Assembly: GCA_963747755.1 (NCBI GenBank)
Contig: CAVVGK010000004.1
Span: forward strand, 62,001-126,000
DNA length: 64,000 bases
Origin: DATFVA01 sp963747755
GTDB lineage: Bacteria > Bacteroidota > Ignavibacteria > Ignavibacteriales > Ignavibacteriaceae
Direction of reading: 5' to 3'
Shown here: positions 26,445 to 34,725 of the stretch, in pieces
How the letters are laid out: each line of letters begins with the position of its first letter
How positions within the stretch are numbered: position 1 is the stretch's first letter
The notes under the pieces: model-generated
Told to the model about the DNA's origin: nothing
Database searches by the model: none
The model's input: the letters and a program-made list of their open reading frames with translations, nothing else
Made by a program: the position numbers and the translations under genes

Positions 26445-27184
26445 TACCTTACTCTCTTCATATTTTGTTCGGAAAAGAATGACGGGCTAATGTCTACATT
26501 GAAGTCGATTTTTTTATAATCGAGTATAGTCTTGTTTCCGGGTTCATCAACAGGCACCATCTCCCAGTGAGTCAATACGGTTCTGTCATCCATTTTCTGA
26601 GGATCACTGCCATTAAATGATTTCACTATATTTTCATCCTCATCATAGTAATCTGCTTTAAGTTCAAAGTATTCTACTTTTGAGATCCAGGCTACGATCT
26701 TACCCCAGACCACCCCGGCATCCTGATTGGGTGTAAGTTCAACCTTCCAACAGTCGTATCCCTGGAGATTTTCCTCCCCGATAAACTTATGTGTATAGTC
26801 CTCAACTATTGATGATTCCTTTACAAGGTCATCATTTGTAAAGTCGGAACCCATCCACGACTGCATCATCATCGATGGAGGTATTTTTATTACCTTCTGT
26901 GCGGAAGGGATCCAGTTCCATACTTCATTTTTTCTCTTGAGGGTTACGGTACCCTTATCTCTGGCAGGTTCCGTAACATAAATAATTGAATACTCCGGTT
27001 CGAGCGACCAGATCTTTAATCCCATTGTACGCGACCAGTCAGGTTTTACAATCGTCATCTCAACTTCCGAATAGCTGCTGTTTGCCCTCATAAGCTGATC
27101 TGCTCTCTGAACAACTTCTTTTGCTGTCTGCGGAAATACCTGGCTGCATAAAACTGTAACAAATATTAATATTCTTAACTTCAT
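26444..27184 (-). CDS. LolA-like outer-membrane lipoprotein-sorting protein
   Basis: A 246-residue exported protein. A signal peptide (MKLRILIFVTVLCSQVFP) is followed by one LolA-like half-barrel domain with SYSEVEMTIVKPDWSR and typical repeated strand segments. This is the COG2834 group, which is common next to FtsX/ABC operons and often linked to RND or hopanoid-type lipid transfer. The start overlaps the tetR stop (ATGA). It is presumed to be the periplasmic carrier for the cargo handled by the downstream complex. Cargo is unknown. Confidence 0.85.
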   Translation of the reverse strand: MKLRILIFVTVLCSQVFPQTAKEVVQRADQLMRANSSYSEVEMTIVKPDWSRTMGLKIWSLEPEYSIIYVTEPARDKGTVTLKRKNEVWNWIPSAQKVIKIPPSMMMQSWMGSDFTNDDLVKESSIVEDYTHKFIGEENLQGYDCWKVELTPNQDAGVVWGKIVAWISKVEYFELKADYYDEDENIVKSFNGSDPQKMDDRTVLTHWEMVPVDEPGNKTILDYKKIDFNVDISPSFFSEQNMKRVR

Positions 27185-27783
27185 TTTGCCTTCCTCTTTT
27201 TTCGTGGTGAGCAGTACGTCTTTATCAGATAATTTTCGATTTCATCAACAGGGAAAGATTTGGAAGCACTCACCATATTAAATCCTATCCCGTCCAGCTG
27301 AGTACCCAGAGTAATAGCCTTTAAATAAGGATCCTTTTCTCCCATCGCCTTGAACAACGCCGAAAGATCTTCGGTTGCCTTGTTACGGAAATCTACCATA
27401 AGCTTTTCAACATCTTTTTGTAATTCTGACTGCAGAATAACGGACATATATAATTTCCAGTAGGTTAAATTATTTTTTAGATGACTTATCGAAAGTGAAA
27501 TCACTTTCTCCAGCGCCTTGCGTGGATTAGTCTCTGTACTAATTTCACCCATCAGAACACCGAGCATTTCAAATCCTTCTTCAACAATTGTTTTCAGAAG
27601 GTCATCCTTGCTCTTAAAGTAGTTGTACATTAGTCCCTTGGAAATTCCCGCCTTTTCTGCTATCTGGGAAATAGAAGCTGCATGAAAGCCGTTTGTGGCA
27701 AACAGATCCAGCGCGGCATTCAGGATCTCATTCCTGCTCGATTCTCTGATTTTCTCAAATTGTTCTTTTGTTCTTGGTGACAT
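27181..27783 (-). CDS. TetR-family transcriptional regulator
   Basis: The N-terminal helix-turn-helix is clear: ILNAALDLFATNGFHAASIS then QIAEKAGISKGLMYNYFKSK. The remaining 140 residues are the helical ligand-binding part. I choose ATG 27781-27783 (MSPRTKEQFE) over an upstream TTG at 27810. It is the first gene of the LolA/FtsX/FtsX/ABC/barrel operon and overlaps the next by ATGA. A TGAAC-N4-GTTCA dyad lies immediately upstream, so it probably represses its own operon until an inducer binds. Confidence 0.92.
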   Translation of the reverse strand: MSPRTKEQFEKIRESSRNEILNAALDLFATNGFHAASISQIAEKAGISKGLMYNYFKSKDDLLKTIVEEGFEMLGVLMGEISTETNPRKALEKVISLSISHLKNNLTYWKLYMSVILQSELQKDVEKLMVDFRNKATEDLSALFKAMGEKDPYLKAITLGTQLDGIGFNMVSASKSFPVDEIENYLIKTYCSPRKKRKAK

Positions 27784-27795
27784 CTTATTTATGAC

Positions 27796-27809
27796 TGAAC
27801 GTTTGTTCA
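27796..27809. promoter_or_regulatory. Candidate TetR operator (TGAACGTTTGTTCA)
   Basis: A perfect 5-bp inverted repeat, TGAAC and GTTCA, with a 4-bp spacer, lies 13 bp upstream of the chosen tetR start. Size and position are typical for TetR-family autoregulation. Assignment is by position. Confidence 0.65.
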
Positions 27810-27998
27810 AAACTAAACAGATATTTCTGAAGAGTCAAGTCATCTCTAAAAACGACAACAGGATCGCACAGATTGAATTACATCCAGCCCGTCCAGGTGA
27901 CAGGTAAATTTGTTAAATTAATTCGCCTATTTGCTTTTCATCAAGTTATTTAGGCCGTGAACTGTTTAACTTAAAGGATATTAATAACAGAGGGAATA

Positions 27999-28865
27999 AT
28001 GAAAATAGGATTTATAGGAACGGGAATTATGGGCAGCAGAATGGCTCATAACCTGTTAAAAAATAATTACAATCTAATAGTAAATAACAGAACAAAAGAG
28101 AAAGCAGAATCGCTGCTAAAGGCAGGGGCTGGGTGGGCTGATTCCCCTCTTGATGCGGGAGCTGAAGCCGATATCATTTTTACTATGCTAAGCAACCCTG
28201 AAGCGGTTTATGAAGTTTCACTGGGTGAAGAAGGTTTTCTCAGCGGAATGAAAAAGAATTCGTTGTGGGTAGACTGCAGTACGGTAAATCCTGCCTTTTC
28301 CAGGGAAATGGCGAAGAAAGCTGATGAATACCAGGTAAGGTTTATGGATGCACCGGTTGCCGGTACCAAACAGCCGGCTGAAAAAGGAGAATTGATATTT
28401 TTTGCCGGCGGTAATCAAAAAGACTTTGAGGAAGTGAAACCGCTGCTTGAAAAAATGGGAAAGAAGATTGTGCATATGGGTGAATACGGAAAAGGAACTT
28501 CAATGAAGATGGTGGTAAACCTGATGCTCGGGGTTGCGATGGCATCTTTTTCAGAGGCTCTTGTTCTCGGTGAAGCACTGGGATTTGATAAAGAGACAAT
28601 TTTTAATACTCTTCTCGGCGGTCCTGTTACCGCTCCATTCCTGACAGCTAAAAAAGAAAAGTTTGCCGAAGATAAGTATGAAACTGAATTTCCGCTCCAG
28701 TGGATGCATAAAGATCTTAAGCTTGTATCCGATACTGCCGATGAAACGAATATAACTCTGCCGACAGCAAGCGTCGTGAAAGAGGTCTTCTCGATGGCAA
28801 ATCAGAGAGGTTTTGGAGATCTTGATTTTTCTGCTCTCTATAGGTTCTTAAGTAAAAAAGATTGA
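27999..28865 (+). CDS. NAD(P)-dependent beta-hydroxyacid dehydrogenase (glyoxylate/succinate-semialdehyde reductase type)
   Basis: This 288-residue enzyme has the Rossmann start GFIGTGIMGSRMA, the substrate loop DAPVAGTKQPAEKGEL (118-132) and catalytic Lys170 (GTSMKMVVN). The residues NNR (29-31) after the second strand favour NADP(H), as in plant and Geobacter glyoxylate/succinic semialdehyde reductases. It would reduce small aldehydo-acids or oxidise the matching hydroxyacid. GAGGG precedes the ATG. It is followed by a VOC-domain gene 81 bp downstream, possibly co-transcribed. Exact substrate is not readable. Confidence 0.88.
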   Translation: MKIGFIGTGIMGSRMAHNLLKNNYNLIVNNRTKEKAESLLKAGAGWADSPLDAGAEADIIFTMLSNPEAVYEVSLGEEGFLSGMKKNSLWVDCSTVNPAFSREMAKKADEYQVRFMDAPVAGTKQPAEKGELIFFAGGNQKDFEEVKPLLEKMGKKIVHMGEYGKGTSMKMVVNLMLGVAMASFSEALVLGEALGFDKETIFNTLLGGPVTAPFLTAKKEKFAEDKYETEFPLQWMHKDLKLVSDTADETNITLPTASVVKEVFSMANQRGFGDLDFSALYRFLSKKD

Positions 28866-28946
28866 TTCTCATTCCTGAATCGTATTGAAAGTTCTGCTGG
28901 TAACTTTTAATTTAGTTCATCTTAAATTTAATTATAGGAACCTGAA

Positions 28947-29297
28947 ATGGCTGATCATTTAATCGCACACGTTGAGATTCCATCTTCAAATCTTGACCAG
29001 ACAAAAGATTTTTTTTCAAAAGTATTCGGATGGGAATTTAAACCTTTCGGCAAAGGGTACATGCTGTTTAATAATCATAAAGGGACTATGGTAGGAATCC
29101 GGCAGGTTGAAAAAGTGAACAGCGGAGATACGACTGTATTTCATGTGAATGTTACAAATATCGACGAGGTTTTAAATACTGCTAAAACAAACGGAGGCAG
29201 TATCTTCAAAGAAAAAACTATAATACCTGCAACGGGCTGGTACGCCCTGCTCAGAGATCCCCAGGGAAATATCGTAGGACTCTACCAGAGGAATTAG
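28947..29297 (+). CDS. VOC-superfamily (glyoxalase/bleomycin-resistance-like) protein
   Basis: A 116-residue single VOC domain with the paired beta-alpha-beta-beta-beta units. The first is HVEIPSSNLDQTKDFFSKVF and the second ends in YALLRDPQGNIVGLYQ. This is the common CatC/Lactoylglutathione-lyase-like group of stress and metabolic proteins, with metal-site candidates His9 and the Glu and Gln/Tyr of the last strand. AGGAAC precedes the ATG. The reaction is unknown. Confidence 0.85.
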   Translation: MADHLIAHVEIPSSNLDQTKDFFSKVFGWEFKPFGKGYMLFNNHKGTMVGIRQVEKVNSGDTTVFHVNVTNIDEVLNTAKTNGGSIFKEKTIIPATGWYALLRDPQGNIVGLYQRN

Positions 29298-29322
29298 TCC
29301 ATAGAATATTTCAGGTTGAACA

Positions 29323-29362
29323 TTTCAGATTGAAAATTGTCAACACAACTTTCAATCTGAAA
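29323..29362. terminator. Inverted repeat between convergent genes, possible bidirectional terminator
   Basis: TTTCAGATTGAAA (29323-29335) and TTTCAATCTGAAA (29350-29362) form a perfect 13-bp stem. It lies between the VOC and OsmC genes, which converge here. T-runs are poor on both sides, so a palindromic repeat element is an alternative. Confidence 0.6.
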
Positions 29363-29372
29363 TCTGTAATTT

Positions 29373-29819
29373 TCAATTTCCAGCTTCAACCAGTTCGGTT
29401 TTAACTATTTTGTAAGAATAGGTGATCTCAGCGGCTTTCTCAAACATCTTCGTCACTCCGCAGTATTTTGTCTGGGATAATTCGATGGCTCTCTCGACAT
29501 CTTTTTCCAATACATCATTTCCATAGAATACGTATTCAATATGCATTTTTGTATAGGTCTGCGGATGTTCTTCACATAAGTCAGAATCTATATTCATCTC
29601 GAAGCCTTCAAGTTTTACCCTTTTTTTATTCAATATGCTCACAACATCACTGCCGGTGCATCCGCCGAGCCCGAGCAGCAGAAGTTCCTTCGGTCTTATT
29701 CCCGCATTGCTTCCTCCGAATTCCTCGGGACCATCCATTATGACCCAGTGATTCGAATCAGTTTTACCTGCAAAGGTAATCCCTTTTACCTGTTTAATAT
29801 AAGCTGATTTTTTCGACAT
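29373..29819 (-). CDS. OsmC/Ohr-family peroxide-handling protein (YhfA-like)
   Basis: The ATG 29817-29819 (MSKKSAYIKQ) follows GGGAAGAA. The much longer upstream frame has no support and crosses the start of the dodecin gene. The 148-residue protein has the OsmC fold. A conserved Cys lies in LGLGGCTGSDVVSIL and a second in QTKYCGVTKMFEKAAEI, the redox pair of the family. Such proteins reduce organic hydroperoxides or act in sulfur metabolism. The YhfA-like subgroup has no firmly known substrate. Confidence 0.88.
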   Translation of the reverse strand: MSKKSAYIKQVKGITFAGKTDSNHWVIMDGPEEFGGSNAGIRPKELLLLGLGGCTGSDVVSILNKKRVKLEGFEMNIDSDLCEEHPQTYTKMHIEYVFYGNDVLEKDVERAIELSQTKYCGVTKMFEKAAEITYSYKIVKTELVEAGN

Positions 29820-29969
29820 GTATTCTTCCCTGAATTTTATAAATATTGTATGATATGATGCTGCAAAAATAATCTGGTTTCCACCATAATAAAAATAAAT
29901 GCAAAAAGTTAAAAAAATCTTTATCTTGAGAACCCTATTTATACACACAACTAAAAGGAATAAACTTAT

Positions 29970-30179
29970 ATGAGCAATCATGTATATAAAATGATCGAAC
30001 TGACCGGCTCTTCCGATAAAGGAATAGAAGAAGCAATCCAGAATGCTGTTGCCAAAGCAGGAGAAACTGTTAGGAATATGAGATGGTTCCAGGTTATGGA
30101 TACAAGAGGCCATATTGACAACAACCAGGTTCAGCATTGGCAGGTTACTATAAAAATCGGTTTCACGATGGAAGACTGA
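29970..30179 (+). CDS. Dodecin-family flavin-binding protein
   Basis: A 69-residue protein with the characteristic dodecin pattern: VYKMIELTGSSDKGIEEAIQ, then the Trp-bearing strand MRWFQVMDTRGHI and the closing WQVTIKIGFTMED. Dodecins form hollow 12-mers that store riboflavin or FMN. Trp39 is the expected flavin-stacking residue. AAAAGGAA precedes the ATG. It is divergent from the OsmC gene. Confidence 0.92.
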   Translation: MSNHVYKMIELTGSSDKGIEEAIQNAVAKAGETVRNMRWFQVMDTRGHIDNNQVQHWQVTIKIGFTMED

Positions 30180-30285
30180 GTTCAGATTCCGACTGCTATT
30201 AAGCCGAATCGCTAACCCCGTTCGGTCTGTCGTTCTGCTGAAGTAAGCTTACGAATTCCAGGATATAAAATTATAAGGCACGGTT

Positions 30286-33200
30286 TTATTGATTAAAGAT
30301 AATCGAGAATGTCGTGCCTTTAGCTTTATCACTGCTTACGTTTATTTCTGCTCTAAGAAGGTCAAGATAACTCTTAACCAGAGCCAGTCCTAATCCGTTT
30401 CCTTCAAATTTCCTTGTATAGCCTGTCTCCTCCTGGGTAAATGGCAGAAACAGACTCGGTAGATATTTTTCTGAAATGCCGATCCCCGTATCCCTTATAT
30501 CAACTTTTATTCTTTTATCTTCAAGTATAACAGTCTCAAGTTCGATACCGCCGTTCCTCGTATACTTCAATGCATTGTTCAAAAGGTTCTGAAAGATCTC
30601 GCTAACAAGGTAATCATCGCCATTTATTAAAATTTTCTCTGAAGGCATTTTCAGTTTAAGGTACAGATTCTTTTCTCTGGCCTGAAATTCAAATTCCCTG
30701 CTCAGCCTTACGATTATATCGCCCAGGTTGATAGGTTCAAATGCTATATCAACATTTCCTCTCTGAATAGCCGCCAGGTTGAGGATCATATCGATTGTAC
30801 GGAGCAGCCTTTTCCCCGCGGAATCAATAGAGTTGAACGAAAGCCTGATATCCTCATTTATCAGCCCGGAAAGCTCATCCTGCAGAAAGGAATTATAACT
30901 CAGTATTACGTTTAATGGTGTTCGGATCTCATGTGACATCTGCGATAAAAATTCTGATTTCATACGGTCGGATTCCTCAGCTTTCTCCTTCGCTATCAGA
31001 AGCTCCTGCTGCATCTTCTTCTTCTCGGTGATGTCTTCCTTGATCGCAATAAAATGCGTAATGTTGCCCTTTTCATCCCTGATAGGTGAGATCGAAGCAT
31101 GTTCCCAATAGAGTTCTCCATCCTTTTTCTTATTATGAAATTCTCCGCGCCATTCACTTCCTGCAGAAATGGTCTTCCACATATTTTTATATTCTGTATC
31201 AGAGGTATCGCCTGATTTTAACATTCTCGGGTTTTTACCTAAAACTTCGTCCTGACTGTAACCTGTTACTTTGCAGAAATGAGGGTTTACGTATTCGATG
31301 TTGCCCCTCGTATTGGTTATGATAATTGCAGAAGGACTCTGTTCTACCGCTCTTGAAAGCTTGCGGATTTCTTCTTCAACTTTTTTTCTCTCTCTCAGAT
31401 CGCGGAAAATTCCCTGTATTACTGTCCTGTTTCCCAGGGTGCTCCGGCTTGTGCTAATTTCCACTGGTATAACTTGTCCGTCACTATGCTGAATGAAAAC
31501 CTCGCCGGGTGATATCTTCTGGTTCCCCAAAATAACCTCAGTAAAATCACCGGAGTATATGTCTGAATATTCAGCTGGATGGAGAATAAGATGAGATTTT
31601 CCAATCAGCTCTTCCCGGGAACGTCCCGTAAGCTTCTCTGCCTGTTTATTAATATCAACAATGGTTCTTTTTCCGATATCCACAACAACTATCGCATCGT
31701 TGGCAGATTCTATGATAGTCTTGTACTTCTCTTCAGATTCCTTCAGTGCTTCTTCAGCCTTTTTATTTTTCGTTATATCAAGCAATGTACCTATTACCGC
31801 GGGTTTGTCTCCGATGATCGTCCCCGTTCCGAAAACGTCCACATATATCGGTGTACCGTCTTTCTTAATCCCTCTGAACGAATATGCAATCGATTCAATT
31901 TCCCCTGTTAATCTTGATTTCACATTATCGTTTACAATTTTTCTGTCATCCGGGTGTGTAAGGTCTAAAGGTCCTTTTTTATTTATGATTTCTTCCACCG
32001 AGTATCCAAAAATCCAGGCCAGCCTGGGATTGATGTACTTGAATACTCCCTCCTGTATAATGTATACTCCAACAAGCGACTTTTCAACAAGCTTCCTGAA
32101 TTTCTCTTCCGACTCCTTCAAAGCAAGCTCAGATTTCTTCTTCTCTGTGATGTTCCTGTAAATTCCCTGGTATACTTCCTCATTATTCCATAGGATTTTA
32201 TTCACCTTAACTTCAAGATCAATGGTTCTTCCGTCTTTGGTTATTGCCCTCAGTTCATATGAAGAAGAATCATTCTTGTTTTCCTGACCCGCGCTGAACC
32301 TCTCAAGTATAAATTCTTTATGCTCGGGTGCTACGATTTTCATAATATCAAATTCTTCTGAAAGGGCTTCCTCTTTCGAATACCTGAATAACTTACACCA
32401 TGCCCCGTTTACAAGGAGAAGCTTTTTACCTTTAAGAACGTACACAGCATCATCAGAAGATTCTATCAGGGCCCTGTACATTAGGTCGCGCTCTCTCACG
32501 GCCTGCTCAGCCTGCTTCCTGACAGTAATGTCTTTCAATATTACAACGTATGCTATATGTTCTCCCGATGAATCCCTGAACGGAAATACTGATGTCTCCG
32601 CTATCCCGTCGCTTCCGTCTTTCCTTACAATAGCTGCCTCACCGCTCCATAAAAGCGATCTTTGAATTTTTTTCGTGATCTTCCTAAAATAATGTGCAAA
32701 TTCAGGCTGTCTGAATAGAATCTTTATAAAATTGTCTATAACCTCATCCCTGGTGTATCCGAAAACATTTTCGGCTGCTGAGTTCCAGCTTTGAATGTAG
32801 CCTTCGAGGTCCGTTATCATAACAGCATCGTTAAGGTTTTCAAAAATGAATGCTTCTCTCCTCAGTGCTTCTTGGGTCTGCTTAATAGCAGAGATGTCCC
32901 TTGCGATCAGCAGGATCATATTCTCCGGGAGCTCATTTATGCTAACCGTTACAGGAATCTTCCGGTGGTCCTTTGAAATGAATTCGCTCTCTATAAAAGT
33001 TCCGTCGAAGGCAGGACTATCCTTCAGGTACTCAAGTCGAAGACGTGAATATTCAGTGATAGAAAAAATATCCTTCGCGGCAAGGCCCGCCATTTCTTTT
33101 TCTTCATAATCCAGCAGCTTCAAAGCTCCCCGGTTTGCTTCCACCACCTTTCCGTTTTCCGAAGATATTATGATGAAAGCATCTATGGAATCTTTGAAGA

Positions 33201-33297
33201 TTTTCTCATAATCGATGCTGTTTTTCGTATTGCTGACAGACATGTCAGTGGACGGCAAAGTCATTTCTTTTTTTCTTCCGTACTTTGAGTTTTTCAT
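30286..33297 (-). CDS. Cytoplasmic six-PAS sensor histidine kinase
   Basis: A 1003-residue kinase without TM helices or a signal peptide. Six PAS domains follow one another, beginning near residues 32, 148, 268, 400, 520 and 640, several with PAC tails such as FRDSSGEHIAYVVILKDIT. Then come HisKA with His near 788 (MSHEIRTPLNVI) and HATPase_c (NLLNNALKYT, DTGIGI, GNGLGLALVKSYLD). There is no receiver domain and no partner regulator next to it, so it is an orphan kinase. Heme, FAD or small-molecule sensing cannot be told apart by eye. Confidence 0.92.
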   Translation of the reverse strand: MKNSKYGRKKEMTLPSTDMSVSNTKNSIDYEKIFKDSIDAFIIISSENGKVVEANRGALKLLDYEEKEMAGLAAKDIFSITEYSRLRLEYLKDSPAFDGTFIESEFISKDHRKIPVTVSINELPENMILLIARDISAIKQTQEALRREAFIFENLNDAVMITDLEGYIQSWNSAAENVFGYTRDEVIDNFIKILFRQPEFAHYFRKITKKIQRSLLWSGEAAIVRKDGSDGIAETSVFPFRDSSGEHIAYVVILKDITVRKQAEQAVRERDLMYRALIESSDDAVYVLKGKKLLLVNGAWCKLFRYSKEEALSEEFDIMKIVAPEHKEFILERFSAGQENKNDSSSYELRAITKDGRTIDLEVKVNKILWNNEEVYQGIYRNITEKKKSELALKESEEKFRKLVEKSLVGVYIIQEGVFKYINPRLAWIFGYSVEEIINKKGPLDLTHPDDRKIVNDNVKSRLTGEIESIAYSFRGIKKDGTPIYVDVFGTGTIIGDKPAVIGTLLDITKNKKAEEALKESEEKYKTIIESANDAIVVVDIGKRTIVDINKQAEKLTGRSREELIGKSHLILHPAEYSDIYSGDFTEVILGNQKISPGEVFIQHSDGQVIPVEISTSRSTLGNRTVIQGIFRDLRERKKVEEEIRKLSRAVEQSPSAIIITNTRGNIEYVNPHFCKVTGYSQDEVLGKNPRMLKSGDTSDTEYKNMWKTISAGSEWRGEFHNKKKDGELYWEHASISPIRDEKGNITHFIAIKEDITEKKKMQQELLIAKEKAEESDRMKSEFLSQMSHEIRTPLNVILSYNSFLQDELSGLINEDIRLSFNSIDSAGKRLLRTIDMILNLAAIQRGNVDIAFEPINLGDIIVRLSREFEFQAREKNLYLKLKMPSEKILINGDDYLVSEIFQNLLNNALKYTRNGGIELETVILEDKRIKVDIRDTGIGISEKYLPSLFLPFTQEETGYTRKFEGNGLGLALVKSYLDLLRAEINVSSDKAKGTTFSIIFNQ

Positions 33298-33441
33298 AGA
33301 CCTTTTTGATCAATTATAAAATTTATCAAATACCAGACCAGCAGAAAAGGCCCTATTTGATAATTATATCTTTCCAATCTTATTTACAAAGGTAAGAAGT
33401 GGAATATAGCTTAAATTAATTCCTGTAACCGGAATCTGTAT

Positions 33442-34725
33442 TTAGTCAAGAATAATTTTTAATATTCTTGGATAATCAAGCCGTTCATCAGGGAAAACTG
33501 TACCTGATTTATCGAACCTTGCCCATTGACTATTTGAGATAAAATAAAAATTATCATTGTTTATTACACCTAGTGTGGGCTCATCAAATAAAGGATTATT
33601 TGATTCAAGGATTTTATAATTATTAATTGAAGTGTTGTCGAGGTCGGGAATTAGTCTGAGTACACGGTGGGGATTCACCCCGTTCTGTGTGGCAATAAGA
33701 TTGCCCGCATAATAATATAGTCCGTCGATTCCCAGCAAAGTTGTTGAGGTGCTATTCTCCAGAAGCTGTACCGTTCTTTTGCGCACGCTAATCTTAAATA
33801 TGCCCTGTGCATAATCAGCCGCATAAAGAAAAGAACCATCATTACTGAATGAGATTCCCTGCAGCGATAGAAAGTACCCGGGCGGAAGAAATGTTTCCAG
33901 CCTGGTGCTGTCTTCAGTAAGTCTGTATATCTCATTGCTCCTTGAATCGGAAACGAATGCTTCTCCCTCCGAATTTATTGTTACATCACCGAATAAATGA
34001 TCTCCGCCGGTTTCGGGGGGGCCATATGCCTGCAGCAGACTGCCGTCATCGAGGTTAAATTTGTAAAGGAAACTTTGTCCTTTAAGACTATCACTGTATC
34101 CTTCCATAAACTTTATCGCTCCCCCTGCTGCCCAGAGAATTCTTTTTTTTGCATCGGCCTTCACTCCGAAAATACCTAGAAGACTGTCTGAACCTGTATT
34201 GAACTGCCTGCTTTCTCCGCCGGCATCATATTCAATAATTTTTCTTTTATGTACACTGCTTATGAAAAATCTGCCGGTTTGGCTATCAAATGCAAGCCCT
34301 TCTGTCAGTAATCCTTTTTCCTTTAATATGAACTCCGTTGAGCTGTTTGTTATGGGCAGAAGGTTTTCTTCAAATTTTTTCTGAACAGAAATGAATTGAT
34401 CAGAATTCCAGATCGACTTAAAATCTGAATCCTGCATTACAGGAAAGTAAAGTTTCATTTCCGCAACTTTGTCCAGGGCCGATACCGCATCATCCGGCCT
34501 GCAGTCAAGTGCATACGCGGCAGCGAGGTTATATATTATTCCGGGATGATCGGGACGAAGCACAACCACCTGCTCCAGCCCGGCAGCCAGCGAATCATAA
34601 TTCTTGCTTTCATAGTACTTCATGGCTTTGAGGTAAAGCTTATTTGCCTCTGCCGTCTTCAGTGCCTGCGGGAATGAATGTCCCGCTATAAAAAAGAAAA
34701 CAAAAAAGAGTATTAAACTTTTCAT
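33442..34725 (-). CDS. Secreted TPR plus beta-propeller (SMP-30/NHL-like) protein
   Basis: A signal peptide (MKSLILFFVFFFIAGHSFPQ) is followed by two or three TPR helices (about 22-115, AMKYYESKNYDSLAAGLEQV). After that comes a repeated beta-sheet region (about 135-427) with propeller-like motifs LTEGLAFDSQTGRFFISSV and LQGISFSNDGSFLYAADYAQ. The start overlaps the stop of the decarboxylase gene (ATGA), with GGAAAGAGGA before it. It is therefore translationally coupled to a PLP decarboxylase, an odd partner for an exported protein. Function is unknown. A periplasmic enzyme such as a lactonase is possible, but metal ligands were not confirmed. Confidence 0.82.
   Translation of the reverse strand: MKSLILFFVFFFIAGHSFPQALKTAEANKLYLKAMKYYESKNYDSLAAGLEQVVVLRPDHPGIIYNLAAAYALDCRPDDAVSALDKVAEMKLYFPVMQDSDFKSIWNSDQFISVQKKFEENLLPITNSSTEFILKEKGLLTEGLAFDSQTGRFFISSVHKRKIIEYDAGGESRQFNTGSDSLLGIFGVKADAKKRILWAAGGAIKFMEGYSDSLKGQSFLYKFNLDDGSLLQAYGPPETGGDHLFGDVTINSEGEAFVSDSRSNEIYRLTEDSTRLETFLPPGYFLSLQGISFSNDGSFLYAADYAQGIFKISVRKRTVQLLENSTSTTLLGIDGLYYYAGNLIATQNGVNPHRVLRLIPDLDNTSINNYKILESNNPLFDEPTLGVINNDNFYFISNSQWARFDKSGTVFPDERLDYPRILKIILD

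Noticed and set aside
29323..29362. Riboswitch or sRNA between the VOC and OsmC genes
   Set aside because: It is a single perfect hairpin between convergent genes and is better explained as a terminator or repeat.
29820..30137. N-terminal extension of the OsmC-family protein
   Set aside because: It crosses the dodecin gene start. A good ribosome-binding site precedes the ATG at 29819.
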